A stretch of 56,135 nucleotides of DNA from Ruminococcus sp. GTDB taxonomy: Bacteria; Bacillota; Clostridia; Oscillospirales; Acutalibacteraceae. Shown piece by piece: positions 1-9,169 of this stretch. The stretch spans positions 1-56,135 of the forward strand of contig JAFSZY010000018.1 in assembly GCA_017458845.1 (NCBI GenBank). The letters are read 5' to 3'. The notes beneath the pieces are model-generated. The model saw nothing but the letters and a program-made list of their open reading frames with translations. It was not told the DNA's origin and made no database searches. Numbering within the stretch: the stretch's first letter is position 1; each line of letters begins with the position of its first letter. The position numbers were made by a program, and so were the translations under genes.

Positions 1-5
1 AGCAT
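1..5 (-). CDS. Possible start of a gene running off the left edge
   Basis: On the minus strand a strong ribosome binding site (GGAGG, about positions 12-17) precedes an ATG at 5..3 with suitable spacing. Only the first codon and a half lie in the window, so the product cannot be named. Positions 6-148 hold no ORF and would be its upstream region together with the space after folT. Confidence 0.35.
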
Positions 6-148
6 ATTGCTTCCTCCGTTTCGTGGTTTCTCGTCAATTCCATTTTAACGGATTTGTAGCAAATATGCTCTACTTTTTTACATTTTTTTATAATTATTTT
101 TTGTAGGCTCTATTTGTTACCCCAACTTTTATTATAGAGCCCAAATAA

Positions 149-174
149 AAAACGGACTCACTCGAGTCCGTTTA
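149..174 (-). terminator. Rho-independent terminator of folT
   Basis: Perfect stem AAACGGACTC / GAGTCCGTTT with a short loop. On the minus strand it is followed by a T-rich run and lies directly after the folT stop codon. Confidence 0.8.
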
Positions 175-175
175 A

Positions 176-739
176 TTATTTAAGTTTTATCTTGCTGATA
201 GCTTTACCGACAACAAGGATTAAAAGTACCGACGGTACAAACTTAATCGCCTCGCTCACCGCTCTCGTCAAAAGATATACCCAGAAAGTGTCGCCGCTGC
301 CTGCTCCGTAAATAAAGTACAGCCAGTATCCAGATAGAAAAAACTCGATTAATACAGCGTTCATTGCCCACGAAATCAGGACGGTTTTGAGTCTAACATT
401 ATTCTTATAAAGAAATATACCCAGAAGCAAACCTGTCAGAATTCCGTTGAGAGTAAACCCGGGGAAATACGCTCCGCCGCTGGCGGGGTTGATAAAGAAC
501 GAGAGTATATCTCCCAATCCCCCGACTAACGCCGCGGCAATCGGTCCAAACATCGCGGCGGCTACGGCAATCGGCAAAAAGTTTATACTTAGCTTTACCA
601 TATTGCCGAACAGCGCCATGGTCGAATTCGCGAAAATCCCCACGATAATCCTTATCGCCAGAAGCATAGCGATTGCGACTAATGAATATGCATTTGTTAA
701 TTCTTTTACAGAATTATAAAACTTATCTTTAATACTCAT
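176..739 (-). CDS. folT: Folate ECF transporter S component (FolT)
   Basis: Integral membrane substrate-binding subunit of an energy-coupling factor transporter, likely for folates. The 187-aa protein has about six hydrophobic segments and the Gly/Pro-rich 'GDILSFFINPASGGAYFPGF' region seen in folate-type S components. Specificity is supported by the tetrahydrofolate riboswitch directly upstream. The shared ECF ATPases and T component are not in this window, as expected for a group II system. It is a single gene with its own riboswitch and terminator. Confidence 0.85.
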   Translation of the reverse strand: MSIKDKFYNSVKELTNAYSLVAIAMLLAIRIIVGIFANSTMALFGNMVKLSINFLPIAVAAAMFGPIAAALVGGLGDILSFFINPASGGAYFPGFTLNGILTGLLLGIFLYKNNVRLKTVLISWAMNAVLIEFFLSGYWLYFIYGAGSGDTFWVYLLTRAVSEAIKFVPSVLLILVVGKAISKIKLK

Positions 740-756
740 AAATAATCTTCCTAAAC

Positions 757-785
757 AAAAACGGACTGCTACACGCAGCCCGTTA
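757..785 (-). terminator. Regulatory terminator of the THF riboswitch
   Basis: Hairpin AACGGGCTGC / GCAGTCCGTT followed by TTTTTG on the minus strand. It lies between the riboswitch aptamer and folT, about 20 nt before the start codon. This is the placement expected of an expression platform that stops transcription when ligand is bound. Confidence 0.75.
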
Positions 786-798
786 TCTTTTTACTAAA

Positions 799-913
799 CA
801 GCGGGATGCGAAGTCTGTACCGCGGCGCAAGCAACGCTCTGTTGCCTAAGCCTTCGTTCCCCTGACAACTCCCCGTTCAAAGGACACTTCACGCACAAAC
901 TTCTACTCTGTGA
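799..913 (-). promoter_or_regulatory. Tetrahydrofolate (THF) riboswitch
   Basis: Read on the minus strand, the leader contains the conserved blocks of the THF-I class in order: GAGTAG, GCGTGAAGTG, GAACGGGGAGTTG, ACGAAGGC, GCGCCGCGGT and finally GCATCCCGCT, which pairs back with the 5' part. It sits between its promoter region and folT and should repress the folate carrier when tetrahydrofolate is abundant. Assigned by eye; a covariance-model search (Rfam RF01831) would settle it. Confidence 0.85.
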
Positions 914-951
914 GCGATTTAATTATATTACGATATTTTCGTTTTGTCAAA

Positions 952-1623
952 TTACAATATGCCCGCGAAAACAAAAAGCACAAGAAGCAGAGTAATAACA
1001 ATCACCGCTGAAATCACGATAATCAGTACAGTGTTCATCTTTTTATTTGTTCCGTCATAAGCTTCACGCTCAGGCACGAGCTTTGATTTTCTGAGAGCGG
1101 TTACAACACCTTTATACAGCAGCAAAACAAGGGCTGAGTTGAGTCCCGCTTTAATGGCGTTAAACGGAATCAGCAAAGGCAGGAACATTTCGAGCACCGC
1201 CTCACGAGGAACCCCCATAAATATCGGCGTCATAATATAATTCCATAAAAGCATTATAACTATCATTGAAAGCGAACCTGCTATCAAGCCGATGATAGCT
1301 CTTGAAAGTGTTTTTTTGCGGTAATAGATAACTGAAGCTACACCGATAAACACACCCGACGCCAAAAAATTCATCAGAAGTCCTATTACACCTGTTGTGC
1401 TTATTGTCACCATTTCGATTGCGCAAACAACAAGTGACATAATAAGTCCCGCCACAGGGCCGAAAATAAACGCCCCTATTGTAAGGATTACATCCTTGGG
1501 CTCATACGTTAAGAATCCCCCGATGTTAGGCAGACGAAGAAAAATGTCGGCGGCTACGGCAATAGCCGTGAGCATTGCCAGCGAGCATATCATTTTGATG
1601 CGCGCTGAAGATTTGTTTGTCAT
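952..1623 (-). CDS. ribU: Riboflavin ECF transporter S component (RibU)
   Basis: Membrane S component that captures riboflavin or FMN for an ECF transporter. The 223-aa protein has about six membrane segments. The N-terminal 'GFLTYEPKD' motif (near residues 36-44) is characteristic of RibU, and an FMN riboswitch precedes it. The start is fixed by AGGAGG at 1631-1636. The C-terminus ends in an extra hydrophobic segment (about 196-222) after a charged linker, giving one more helix than the usual fold. Confidence 0.9.
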   Translation of the reverse strand: MTNKSSARIKMICSLAMLTAIAVAADIFLRLPNIGGFLTYEPKDVILTIGAFIFGPVAGLIMSLVVCAIEMVTISTTGVIGLLMNFLASGVFIGVASVIYYRKKTLSRAIIGLIAGSLSMIVIMLLWNYIMTPIFMGVPREAVLEMFLPLLIPFNAIKAGLNSALVLLLYKGVVTALRKSKLVPEREAYDGTNKKMNTVLIIVISAVIVITLLLVLFVFAGIL

Positions 1624-1659
1624 AAAAAGACCTCCTAAAGTTTTTAGGAAGCGTCAACG

Positions 1660-1690
1660 GAAAAGCCCCAAAGCGTAACGCTTTGGGGCT
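1660..1690 (-). terminator. Regulatory terminator of the FMN riboswitch
   Basis: Twelve-base stem AGCCCCAAAGCG / CGCTTTGGGGCT, followed on the minus strand by TTTTCC. It lies between the aptamer and ribU and is a typical transcription-attenuation platform. Confidence 0.85.
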
Positions 1691-1706
1691 TGATTACAGA
1701 ATATCT

Positions 1707-1823
<117 letters not shown>

Positions 1824-1878
1824 TTCTAATAATATTATATACTTTTTTGTCTGTTTGTCAACCGCCTTGTCACAACAA

Positions 1879-1903
1879 AGGCTGCCGCTTTCGCGACAGC
1901 CCG
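1879..1903 (-). terminator. Terminator of the amylase operon
   Basis: Stem GGCTGTCGC / GCGGCAGCC with a GAAA loop and a TTTGTTG tail on the minus strand, just past the amylase stop. Confidence 0.75.
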
Positions 1904-1916
1904 TTATTAGAAATAA

Positions 1917-4289
1917 TTATTTGAGATATGTTGTATCTCCGCCGATTTTACCGTCTATTCCTGTGAATCCTGAAGCGCAGCATACATAAACTCTCATATT
2001 CGCCTTTGAGAGAGAGCCTACGCTCAGCGTGCCGTTGGATACGGTCTGAACATCGCCCGAAACAGCGTCAATATATGTGCCGTTGGGGATATTCTTGAAG
2101 GTAGCGCCGCCGCTGATGCTTACGAGAGCGAGTGAGTCAACACCCTCTGACTTATCTGTAAAGCGACGGATATAAGCCATATTACCGCTCACATAGTTGC
2201 TGTCTGTCGTGTACTGTCCCTTCTGGAGAGCGGGGATAGCTCGGCGGATAGCGTTGAGCTTTGTGAGCTGCTTACACAGCGGTTTTTCGAGAGTCGCAGC
2301 AACAGTACCGCTCGCGGTAAAGTCGCTGAAATCCTTAGCGCTTACTTCGCCCTCGATATTATCGCCGTAATAAGCGCGGCAGGTCTCTGACAGCGGAATG
2401 TTGGGTCCCTTGTCTATAACGTTGCCCTTGCCGAACTCAATCTCATTACCATAGTAGAGACACGGAATTCCGCGGAATGTGAACATCAGGTCCATATTCT
2501 CCGCCCATGTGTCAGTGCCGCCTGTGAAGCCGACCGTCTGGCATCCGTCGGGAGAATAGTCGTGAGACTGAACATACATAACGTTCCATCTGGAATCGTT
2601 GAAGTACTGGTCCTCAGCCTTAGCCGCGCCGAACGCGCCGCCTGCCGAGTCAAACTGCCAGTGCATTGTGAAGTCGATTGCGTTCATACCCGATGCCTTG
2701 CTGTAATCAGCTTCGTGGTAATTCAATCCGTTGAGGAACGCGTTGGTTGACGTGGGCTGACTCTTGGTGCTGTCATATGCTTTATAGTGGTCAAATGTGA
2801 GGTTCATATTGTCGTTGACAGCCTTAGCGTCCGTGCCCCAGTTCCAATTGCCTGCCCAGTTGTTGTCGGTCTCAGCCCATGTATAGAACGGTACGGACTC
2901 ACAAGCGTGGTCACGGTACCATGTCTGAGAGTAACGGCAGCATACTTCGCCGAACATATAGAAGTCGTCTTTGCCCGCGTCAGCCGCGGCGGCAAGCATC
3001 TGCTTGTTGTACATCATATTGAGCGAAAGTCTTGAAATATGACGAACGGTATCAACACGGAACGCGTCAACGCCCATATTCATATACTTGGAATAAGCGT
3101 TTACGGTGTATTCCGCTACAGCGGGATTCTCGGTGTTGAGGTCAACACAGTCGCCCGCGATCTGGCAATACTTACAGGTCCAGTCGTCCCAGTTAAGACT
3201 CTGGAAATAGCCTGTGTGCCAGTAGTTGTTGGCGTTAGCTGTGGGAGACTGTGAAATCTTATCCATTGAGTAATCCGTATCATCGGGATGGGAACCTGTA
3301 GAGTTGTTAGCTGAAATTTCGGTATTCTTCATCAGGTTAAGACGAGCGCCGTACTGAACCGCGGGTTTTAAGTTCCAATACTCCTGAGCTGTACTTACGC
3401 CCGCGTAGTCAAGAAGTTCCTTTGTAGGAATTAAGCTGTCCTGAAGGCTCGCGAGGTCGGCGTTGTAGTCCTTGGTGAACTCGTTGCAGAGATTTGTCTC
3501 GCCGAAGTTGCCGGTGTGGTTCCAGACAACATCCTGAACAATCTTCATACCCTTGGCGTGAACAGCGTCAATCAAATCCTGATATGTAAAGTCGGAGCTT
3601 TCATAGCGGCAATCAACCTTCTCGAAGTTCATAGCGTGATAGCCGTGGTAGTCGTAGCCCGACGCGTTTTCTACAACAGGAGTAATCCAAATTGCGGAAA
3701 AACCGAGAGCCTTGATATAGTCAAGCTTGTCGGCTAAGCCCTTAAAGTCGCCGCGCCACGCGGGGTCGGAATCGGGGTTGCCCGCCTGTCCGTCGTCCCA
3801 GCAGTGAACGTTGTTAGACTTGTCGCCATCATAAAAACGTGTGGGAATTACAAAGTAGATACTCTCCTCGCGGAAGTCAATATCCTCAGGGCTGTCCTCT
3901 TTGTCGGGGTTCTTGGAACGCCATACGCGGTTCTTGTACCACCACTCGCCCGTGTTACGGGTAAGCTCAGAGGAGAGCTGATTGCCGTCCTTGTCGGTAA
4001 AGAGGAGATTTATCTTTGTAACATCATTGAATGTATATGTGTACCAGTCGTCACCCTGAGAAGCGTCCTTGGCCATAGCCTTACCCGGGTAAGAAACCTC
4101 GATGTTCTCGGGGAGCGAGTTCCAGTAATAGATATACGGAGCAGTATCGCTCTTGTAGTGAATTATAATAGATGAGCCCTCAGCAAGCTGCTTCGCGTTT
4201 TCGGTAGCCGCGTTGGCACCGAAGGCGAACAGGGACATTATTATAACAAAGGTAAGAGCAAGTGCCGCAATTTTGTTAAATTTCTTCAA
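1917..4289 (-). CDS. Secreted GH13 alpha-amylase without a dockerin
   Basis: Extracellular starch-hydrolysing enzyme of glycoside hydrolase family 13. Residue numbers count from a GTG at 4298, giving 793 aa. A signal peptide (about 4-30, ending FGANA) is followed by a CBM26-like N-terminal region (about 43-127) and the catalytic barrel. All four conserved regions are present: QDVVWNHT (255-262), FRVD with nucleophile D416, FGEV with acid/base E451, and VQSHD with stabiliser D580. GTG overlaps the AGGAGG, so I place the start at TTG 4289, eight bases downstream, which gives 790 aa beginning MKKFNKIAA. It is the second gene of an operon. Unlike its partner it has no dockerin, so it is probably freely secreted. 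The GH13 subfamily was not determined. Confidence 0.9.
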   Translation of the reverse strand: MKKFNKIAALALTFVIIMSLFAFGANAATENAKQLAEGSSIIIHYKSDTAPYIYYWNSLPENIEVSYPGKAMAKDASQGDDWYTYTFNDVTKINLLFTDKDGNQLSSELTRNTGEWWYKNRVWRSKNPDKEDSPEDIDFREESIYFVIPTRFYDGDKSNNVHCWDDGQAGNPDSDPAWRGDFKGLADKLDYIKALGFSAIWITPVVENASGYDYHGYHAMNFEKVDCRYESSDFTYQDLIDAVHAKGMKIVQDVVWNHTGNFGETNLCNEFTKDYNADLASLQDSLIPTKELLDYAGVSTAQEYWNLKPAVQYGARLNLMKNTEISANNSTGSHPDDTDYSMDKISQSPTANANNYWHTGYFQSLNWDDWTCKYCQIAGDCVDLNTENPAVAEYTVNAYSKYMNMGVDAFRVDTVRHISRLSLNMMYNKQMLAAAADAGKDDFYMFGEVCCRYSQTWYRDHACESVPFYTWAETDNNWAGNWNWGTDAKAVNDNMNLTFDHYKAYDSTKSQPTSTNAFLNGLNYHEADYSKASGMNAIDFTMHWQFDSAGGAFGAAKAEDQYFNDSRWNVMYVQSHDYSPDGCQTVGFTGGTDTWAENMDLMFTFRGIPCLYYGNEIEFGKGNVIDKGPNIPLSETCRAYYGDNIEGEVSAKDFSDFTASGTVAATLEKPLCKQLTKLNAIRRAIPALQKGQYTTDSNYVSGNMAYIRRFTDKSEGVDSLALVSISGGATFKNIPNGTYIDAVSGDVQTVSNGTLSVGSLSKANMRVYVCCASGFTGIDGKIGGDTTYLK

Positions 4290-4304
4290 ATCAGGCACCT
4301 CCTA

Positions 4305-5909
4305 TTATAACTTGGTGATGATACCGACGAGGTACTGCTGAATCATATTAGCATCCTGAATCTTAACCTTTGTGTCGCCTGTGACGTCGGCGAGAGTAGT
4401 GTTGAGGTTATCCTTATAGTACTGAACACCTACAAGATAGAACTGGATTGCTGTAACGTCGTTGATATCAACCTTGCCGTTGCCGTCAGCATCGCCCTTG
4501 AGCTGAGCGGGCTGTGTGGGAACTGTAGCCTGAGACTGAGTAGCCTGTGTCTCAGAGCTTGCCTGAGTAACCTGTGTCGGCTGAGTATTCTGTGTAGGAG
4601 TAGTTTGGCTGTTCTCATCAATATTGTCCACACAAGTATAGGTGTAGGTGTTTGTTACAGTATTGTTGTAAGAGTTCTGCACAAACGCCTTAACAGTGTA
4701 TGTACCGAGCATTGTGGGAGTATAGGTGTATGTCTTGCCCGTTGTGTAATAAGCGACATTATTATTGCCGTTGGGGTCTGTTATCTGGAACTTATAGAAC
4801 AGCTTGTAGTTACCTGTCTGTCCACCGATAGCGTCGTTTGTAAAAGTAATAGCGGAATTGCGCTTGATCTGATAGCGTGTTCCGAGTGAGTTTGTGAAAC
4901 CTCTGATATACGCTTCAACAAGTCCCTCTGAGCTCTTAATCTCAAAGCTCATTGAACGCGAGTTTGTGTTCACGCCGTCGCTGACTTCAACTGTGAGTTT
5001 GTAATTACCCGCTGTTGTGGGAATCCATACTACAGACGCGGAAGAACCCTGATATAATACAGTGGAGTTAGCGCTGAATTTATATGTGAGAGCACCGCCC
5101 TCTGTTGATTTGGCTGTTGCCGCGAGTGTAATGCTGCAGTCTGTATAAGACGGTGAAGCAAGACTAGCTGTAAACGCTGTAATCTTAACGGGGCTGTTCG
5201 AGAAAGCATCCCATGTGTTTGTCGCGTTGTTATAAATGTTATTGCCATTAGTTGGGACTGAGAGGTCAGAGGTCTGGGGTGAGCCGTTCTGGCTGAATAT
5301 AACATTCTGGAAGCTCTTGGAATAGTTATACTCCCAAACGCCGTCGCCGAGATCGGTCATTTTAACTCCGGGCCAGCTTGCGTTTGTGTCGCTCGAGGAG
5401 TTCCACATATAGCAATATACAGTAGACCAGTTAGCAGCATTCTGGCAGTAGATTGTGCCGGCGCTTCCGCCCGACTGCGTTGCCTGGGTAGCCTGTGTCG
5501 CCTGAGTAGCCTGTGTGGGGAGAGTACTGTCGCCCGAATAATCAGTCCAGTTAACCTGGAAACGGTCGCCGTTACCCGTAGGTGTCGCGAGCTTGTTGTT
5601 GCCTGCGACGGTAAGGTCAGCAGACTGGTTGGAGCCGTTGTTGCTGAAGATAATATTATTGTCGTCGTTAGTAAGACTGTACGCCCAAATATTATCCTTT
5701 ACCTTAGTCATAGGCTGTCCGGGCCAGCCGCCGTTGCCGCCCCCGCCCCATGTATAAGCATAAGGCGTTGTAAAGTTCGTAACGGAGTTATCAAAGTAAA
5801 CCACGTCGCCCGCCGCGGCGGAAGCCGACACAGCGGCGACTACACAGCAGGTTGTGATAACTGCCATCACGAGAATCAAACTTATGAATTTCATTGATAC
5901 TTTTTTCAT
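4305..5909 (-). CDS. Secreted CBM26-type starch-binding protein with C-terminal dockerin
   Basis: Non-catalytic starch-adherence protein, 534 aa. A signal peptide (1-33) precedes two CBM26-like modules (about 34-122 and 151-235, each with the aromatic YxWxxxxxxxWPG pattern). They are separated by a TQATQ linker. Two beta-sandwich regions (about 242-325 and 330-427), a second TQ-rich linker and a type I dockerin (about 471-530) follow. The dockerin has two Ca-binding repeats, starting DADGNGKVDINDVTAIQFYL and DVTGDTKVKIQDANMIQQYL. No glycoside hydrolase domain is visible. AGGAGG lies just upstream of the ATG. It is cotranscribed with the amylase. In R. bromii, dockerin proteins of this type join amylosomes; membership here is inferred. 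Confidence 0.88.
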   Translation of the reverse strand: MKKVSMKFISLILVMAVITTCCVVAAVSASAAAGDVVYFDNSVTNFTTPYAYTWGGGGNGGWPGQPMTKVKDNIWAYSLTNDDNNIIFSNNGSNQSADLTVAGNNKLATPTGNGDRFQVNWTDYSGDSTLPTQATQATQATQATQSGGSAGTIYCQNAANWSTVYCYMWNSSSDTNASWPGVKMTDLGDGVWEYNYSKSFQNVIFSQNGSPQTSDLSVPTNGNNIYNNATNTWDAFSNSPVKITAFTASLASPSYTDCSITLAATAKSTEGGALTYKFSANSTVLYQGSSASVVWIPTTAGNYKLTVEVSDGVNTNSRSMSFEIKSSEGLVEAYIRGFTNSLGTRYQIKRNSAITFTNDAIGGQTGNYKLFYKFQITDPNGNNNVAYYTTGKTYTYTPTMLGTYTVKAFVQNSYNNTVTNTYTYTCVDNIDENSQTTPTQNTQPTQVTQASSETQATQSQATVPTQPAQLKGDADGNGKVDINDVTAIQFYLVGVQYYKDNLNTTLADVTGDTKVKIQDANMIQQYLVGIITKL

Positions 5910-6411
5910 AAAAGTTCCTCCTTCTAAATCTTATTCTTGTAAATCTCAAAACTTCCCATGATAAGATTTATAGCTACGATAATTATAACAAAGCCCTGTC
6001 AAGTTATTTTTCCGATATGGAATTATACTAGTCGTCAAATTGACGATTTTTGCCAATACTTTTTATGAAAGTTTTACAAGTATATGTATGATAGTTTCAC
6101 CGATCATTTTCCGCATCGGGCGCCCTTATCGTTTCGGCTGCGCCGAAAGGAAAACATTCCAATAATACATACGTTTAGGAATATCGAGACGATATCCCCT
6201 ACGGGAAATTCATCCCCAATGGATGGCACAAGAAAGCGCGCGCAACTAGCGCGTCCGCTTTCGTATAGCCATCGCTCGTGCGCGCGCAGCGTGCTACTGA
6301 GCGGGCAACATTAATCTTTTTTGCTCTATAGAGTAAGGATAAATGTTTTTTACAAGAGTTTGTTTAATTGCATATTTATACGAATTTTGAGTAATTTCCT
6401 ATAGAGTAAGA
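5910..6411 (-). promoter_or_regulatory. Upstream region of the starch operon
   Basis: About 500 bases without a convincing gene. On the minus strand a TTGACA box lies at 5997-6002 with A/T-rich -10 candidates below it, so the operon promoter is probably here, but I cannot fix the -10. A GC-rich stretch at about 6210-6300 and a TTTCGGCTGCGCCGAAA palindrome near 6131 are unexplained. Confidence 0.35.
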
Positions 6412-6434
6412 AAAGCCCCTGAATCAGGAGCTTT
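6410..6434 (-). terminator. Terminator overlapping the rarA stop codon
   Basis: Stem AAAGCTCCTGA / TCAGGGGCTTT followed by TCTTAC on the minus strand. The stop codon TGA is inside the stem. Confidence 0.65.
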
Positions 6435-7701
6435 CGTTATCATTTTTTATTCTATCCCAATACGCCTTAAAGCTCTGTTCATTCTTGTTGTCGCCGTACT
6501 CGTAGTAACTAACGTCTTTCAGAGCGTCGGGCAAATACTGCTGTTCCACGTAATGATTAGGGTAGCTGTGAGGGTACTTATAGAACTGCCCCTTATTGGG
6601 GTTGTCCTCGCCGTCATAGTGCTTGTTCTGAAGCTGACGCGGAATCGGTCCGCCCTTTCCCGCCTTTACGTCGGCAATCGCCTTGTCAATCGCCATAATA
6701 CCAGATATTGATTTGGGAGCGTTGCACACCATAATCACGGCGTCGGCAAGGGGAATGCGGGCTTCGGGAAGTCCGACCTTCATAGCCATTTCGACACACG
6801 CGTTGACGATTGGCAAAAGCTGAGGATAGGCAAGCCCGACGTCCTCGCTCGCGCATACCATAAGCCTGCGGCAAGCTGAGGGCAAGTCGCCCGCCTCTAA
6901 AAGTCTCGCGAGATAATGAATGGCGGCGTCGGGGTCTGAGCCGCGCATACTTTTTTGGTAGGCGGAGACAATGTCGTAGTGTTCATCACCGTCGCGGTCG
7001 TATTTCATTGCCGATTTCTGAGTCAGCTCATCAACAGTCGAATACCCTACAACACGCTTTCCGTCTTTGAGTGGCGAAGCGAGAACGGAAAGCTCCACGG
7101 CGTTAATCGCCTTGCGCACGTCGCCTCCGCAAGCAGTGGCAATATGGCTCACGCTGTTGTCGTCGATTTCTATTTCACAGCCCTGTTCCTCGGACAAAAA
7201 GTCCACGGCTCTGAGAACCGCTTTCTCAACCTCGTGCGGCTCAACGCTCTTGAACTCAAAGACCGTGCTGCGAGAGAGTATGGCGTTGTACACATAAAAG
7301 TACGGGTTCTCGGTGGTGGAAGCGATGAGAGTTATTTTGCCGTTCTCGATGTATTCGAGAAGGGTTTGCTGTTGTTTCTTGTTAAAATACTGGATTTCGT
7401 CCAGATACAACAGCACGCCGTTGATCCCCATAAGCGTGTCGGTACTGGCGAAAACCTCCTTGATATCGGCGGTTGAGGCGGTGGTGCCGTTGAGCTTCTT
7501 GAAAGCTTTGTTAGTCTTGCGGGCTATGTAATTGGCGAGCGTGGTCTTACCCACACCCGAAGGACCGTAAAATATTAAGTTGGGGATTGTGCCGCTTTCG
7601 ATGATTTTTCTAAGCGGCTTATCCTTTGAGAGCAGATGTCTCTGCCCCACTATGTCGTCCAATGATTCGGGACGAAGCCTGTCGGCGAGTGGAGAACTCA
7701 T
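6424..7701 (-). CDS. rarA: Replication-associated recombination protein A (RarA/MgsA), AAA+ ATPase
   Basis: Clamp-loader-like AAA+ ATPase that acts at stalled replication forks. The 425-aa length is normal for the family. Walker A GPSGVGKTT is at residues 46-54 and Walker B LLYLDE at about 97-102. The C-terminal part has the family tetramerisation region ('HYLARLLEAGDLPSACRRL'). It stands alone, with palindromic repeats upstream and a terminator at its stop. Confidence 0.93.
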   Translation of the reverse strand: MSSPLADRLRPESLDDIVGQRHLLSKDKPLRKIIESGTIPNLIFYGPSGVGKTTLANYIARKTNKAFKKLNGTTASTADIKEVFASTDTLMGINGVLLYLDEIQYFNKKQQQTLLEYIENGKITLIASTTENPYFYVYNAILSRSTVFEFKSVEPHEVEKAVLRAVDFLSEEQGCEIEIDDNSVSHIATACGGDVRKAINAVELSVLASPLKDGKRVVGYSTVDELTQKSAMKYDRDGDEHYDIVSAYQKSMRGSDPDAAIHYLARLLEAGDLPSACRRLMVCASEDVGLAYPQLLPIVNACVEMAMKVGLPEARIPLADAVIMVCNAPKSISGIMAIDKAIADVKAGKGGPIPRQLQNKHYDGEDNPNKGQFYKYPHSYPNHYVEQQYLPDALKDVSYYEYGDNKNEQSFKAYWDRIKNDNESS

Positions 7702-7722
7702 AGTTACCTCCTTAAAACAAAA

Positions 7723-7875
7723 AGGCTTCCCTCGGGGGAAGCTGTCAGGCGCAGCCTGACTGAAGAGGGTTCACTTGTTAACAGTTATATAGATAACGTT
7801 TGATATAACGAGCTTTTGTCGTGTGGACCCTCTCCCGCCTCACTACGTTCGGCACCCTCCCCCAAGGGAGGGCTT
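7723..7875. repeat. Interspersed palindromic repeat, family 1, copy A
   Basis: A non-coding element of about 150 bp with a hairpin at each end (GGCTTCCC...GGGAAGC on the left, CCCTCCCCCAAGGGAGGG on the right). Its core contains TTCACTT, ATAACGT and ACGAGCTTT. A second copy at 44376-44546 has the same core in the same orientation but with the end hairpins exchanged. It fills the gap between glyA and rarA and may act as a terminator. Confidence 0.8.
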
Positions 7876-7884
7876 ATTCAGTCA

Positions 7885-9132
7885 TTATTCGTAAAGCGGA
7901 TATTTCGCGCAGATTTCCTCTACTCCCGCTCTTACCTTGTCGGCGTTAGCCTCAAAGTCTTTTAACACGAGAGTGATGTACTCCGCGATTTTATCCATAT
8001 CGTCCTCTTTGAGTCCTCTTGTTGTAACTGCGGCTGTGCCGATACGCACGCCCGAGGTTACGAACGGTGAAAGCGGCTCATTGGGGATTGTGTTCTTGTT
8101 TACTGTGATATAGCATTCGTCAAGGCGAGCCTCAAGCTCCTTGCCAGTAACGCCTGTTCCGCGTAAATCCATAAGCAGAACGTGGTTGTCCGTACCGCCC
8201 GAAACAAGCTTGTTTCCGCGCTTTGTCAGTCCGTCGGCGAGAGCCTTGCAGTTCTTGACAATCTGAGCGGCGTACTCCTTGAACTCGGGCTTCATAGCCT
8301 CGCCGAAGCATACAGCCTTTGACGCGATTGTGTGCATAAGCGGACCGCCCTGTGTACCGGGGAATACAGCCTTGTTGATGTCCTTGGCGTACTTCTCTTT
8401 CATAAGGATAAGTCCGCCGCGGGGACCTCTGAGAGTTTTGTGTGTAGTGGTAGTGACAAAGTCGCAGTAAGGAACGGGATTGGGATGGACTCCGCCCGCT
8501 ACTAAGCCCGCAATATGAGCCATATCGACCATCAGATAAGCGCCGACCTCGTCGGCAATCTCACGAAGCTTCGGGAAATCGATTACTCTGGGATACGCGC
8601 TCGCGCCCGCTACGATGAGCTTCGGCTTGCACTGTTTGGCAATCTCGAGAACCTTGTCATAGTCTATGTAATGAGTTTCGGGGTCTACTCCGTAAGGAAC
8701 GAAATTAAAATATTTACCCGAGATGTTTACAGGTGAGCCGTGTGTGAGATGACCGCCCTCGTTGAGGTTCATACCCATAACTGTGTCGCCGGGCTCGAGC
8801 ATAGCGAAATAAACCGCTGTGTTCGCCTGAGCGCCCGAGTGGGGCTGAACGTTAGCCGCCTCTGCTCCGAAAAGCTCGCAGGCTCTGTCGCGCGCGATGT
8901 TCTCGACAACGTCAACGCACTGACATCCGCCGTAATAACGCTTGCCCGGCAAGCCCTCGGCGTATTTATTTGTAAGCACGGACCCCATAGCCGCCATAAC
9001 AGGCTCGCTGACGATGTTCTCGCTGGCGATAAGCTCAAGGTTGCGTCTTTGGCGGGCAAGCTCCTCTTCCATAGCGTTACCGATTTCGGGGTCGTACTGC
9101 TTTAAAAGCTCAATGTTTTTCATTTCCTTCAT
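7885..9132 (-). CDS. glyA: Serine hydroxymethyltransferase
   Basis: PLP enzyme that interconverts serine and glycine while transferring the one-carbon unit to tetrahydrofolate. The 415-aa length is typical. The PLP-binding lysine is K232 in [14 protein letters not shown] (227-240). HSGAQAN (98-104) and the N-terminal ELIASEN motif are intact. The start is either this ATG (MKEMKNIEL) or the one three codons on; I keep the first because the second has no spaced ribosome site. It is last in a run after dusB, 37 bases from that stop. Confidence 0.97.
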   Translation of the reverse strand: MKEMKNIELLKQYDPEIGNAMEEELARQRRNLELIASENIVSEPVMAAMGSVLTNKYAEGLPGKRYYGGCQCVDVVENIARDRACELFGAEAANVQPHSGAQANTAVYFAMLEPGDTVMGMNLNEGGHLTHGSPVNISGKYFNFVPYGVDPETHYIDYDKVLEIAKQCKPKLIVAGASAYPRVIDFPKLREIADEVGAYLMVDMAHIAGLVAGGVHPNPVPYCDFVTTTTHKTLRGPRGGLILMKEKYAKDINKAVFPGTQGGPLMHTIASKAVCFGEAMKPEFKEYAAQIVKNCKALADGLTKRGNKLVSGGTDNHVLLMDLRGTGVTGKELEARLDECYITVNKNTIPNEPLSPFVTSGVRIGTAAVTTRGLKEDDMDKIAEYITLVLKDFEANADKVRAGVEEICAKYPLYE

Positions 9133-9169
9133 TTTAAACTCTCGTTTTATTACCTATCTATATGTATGT

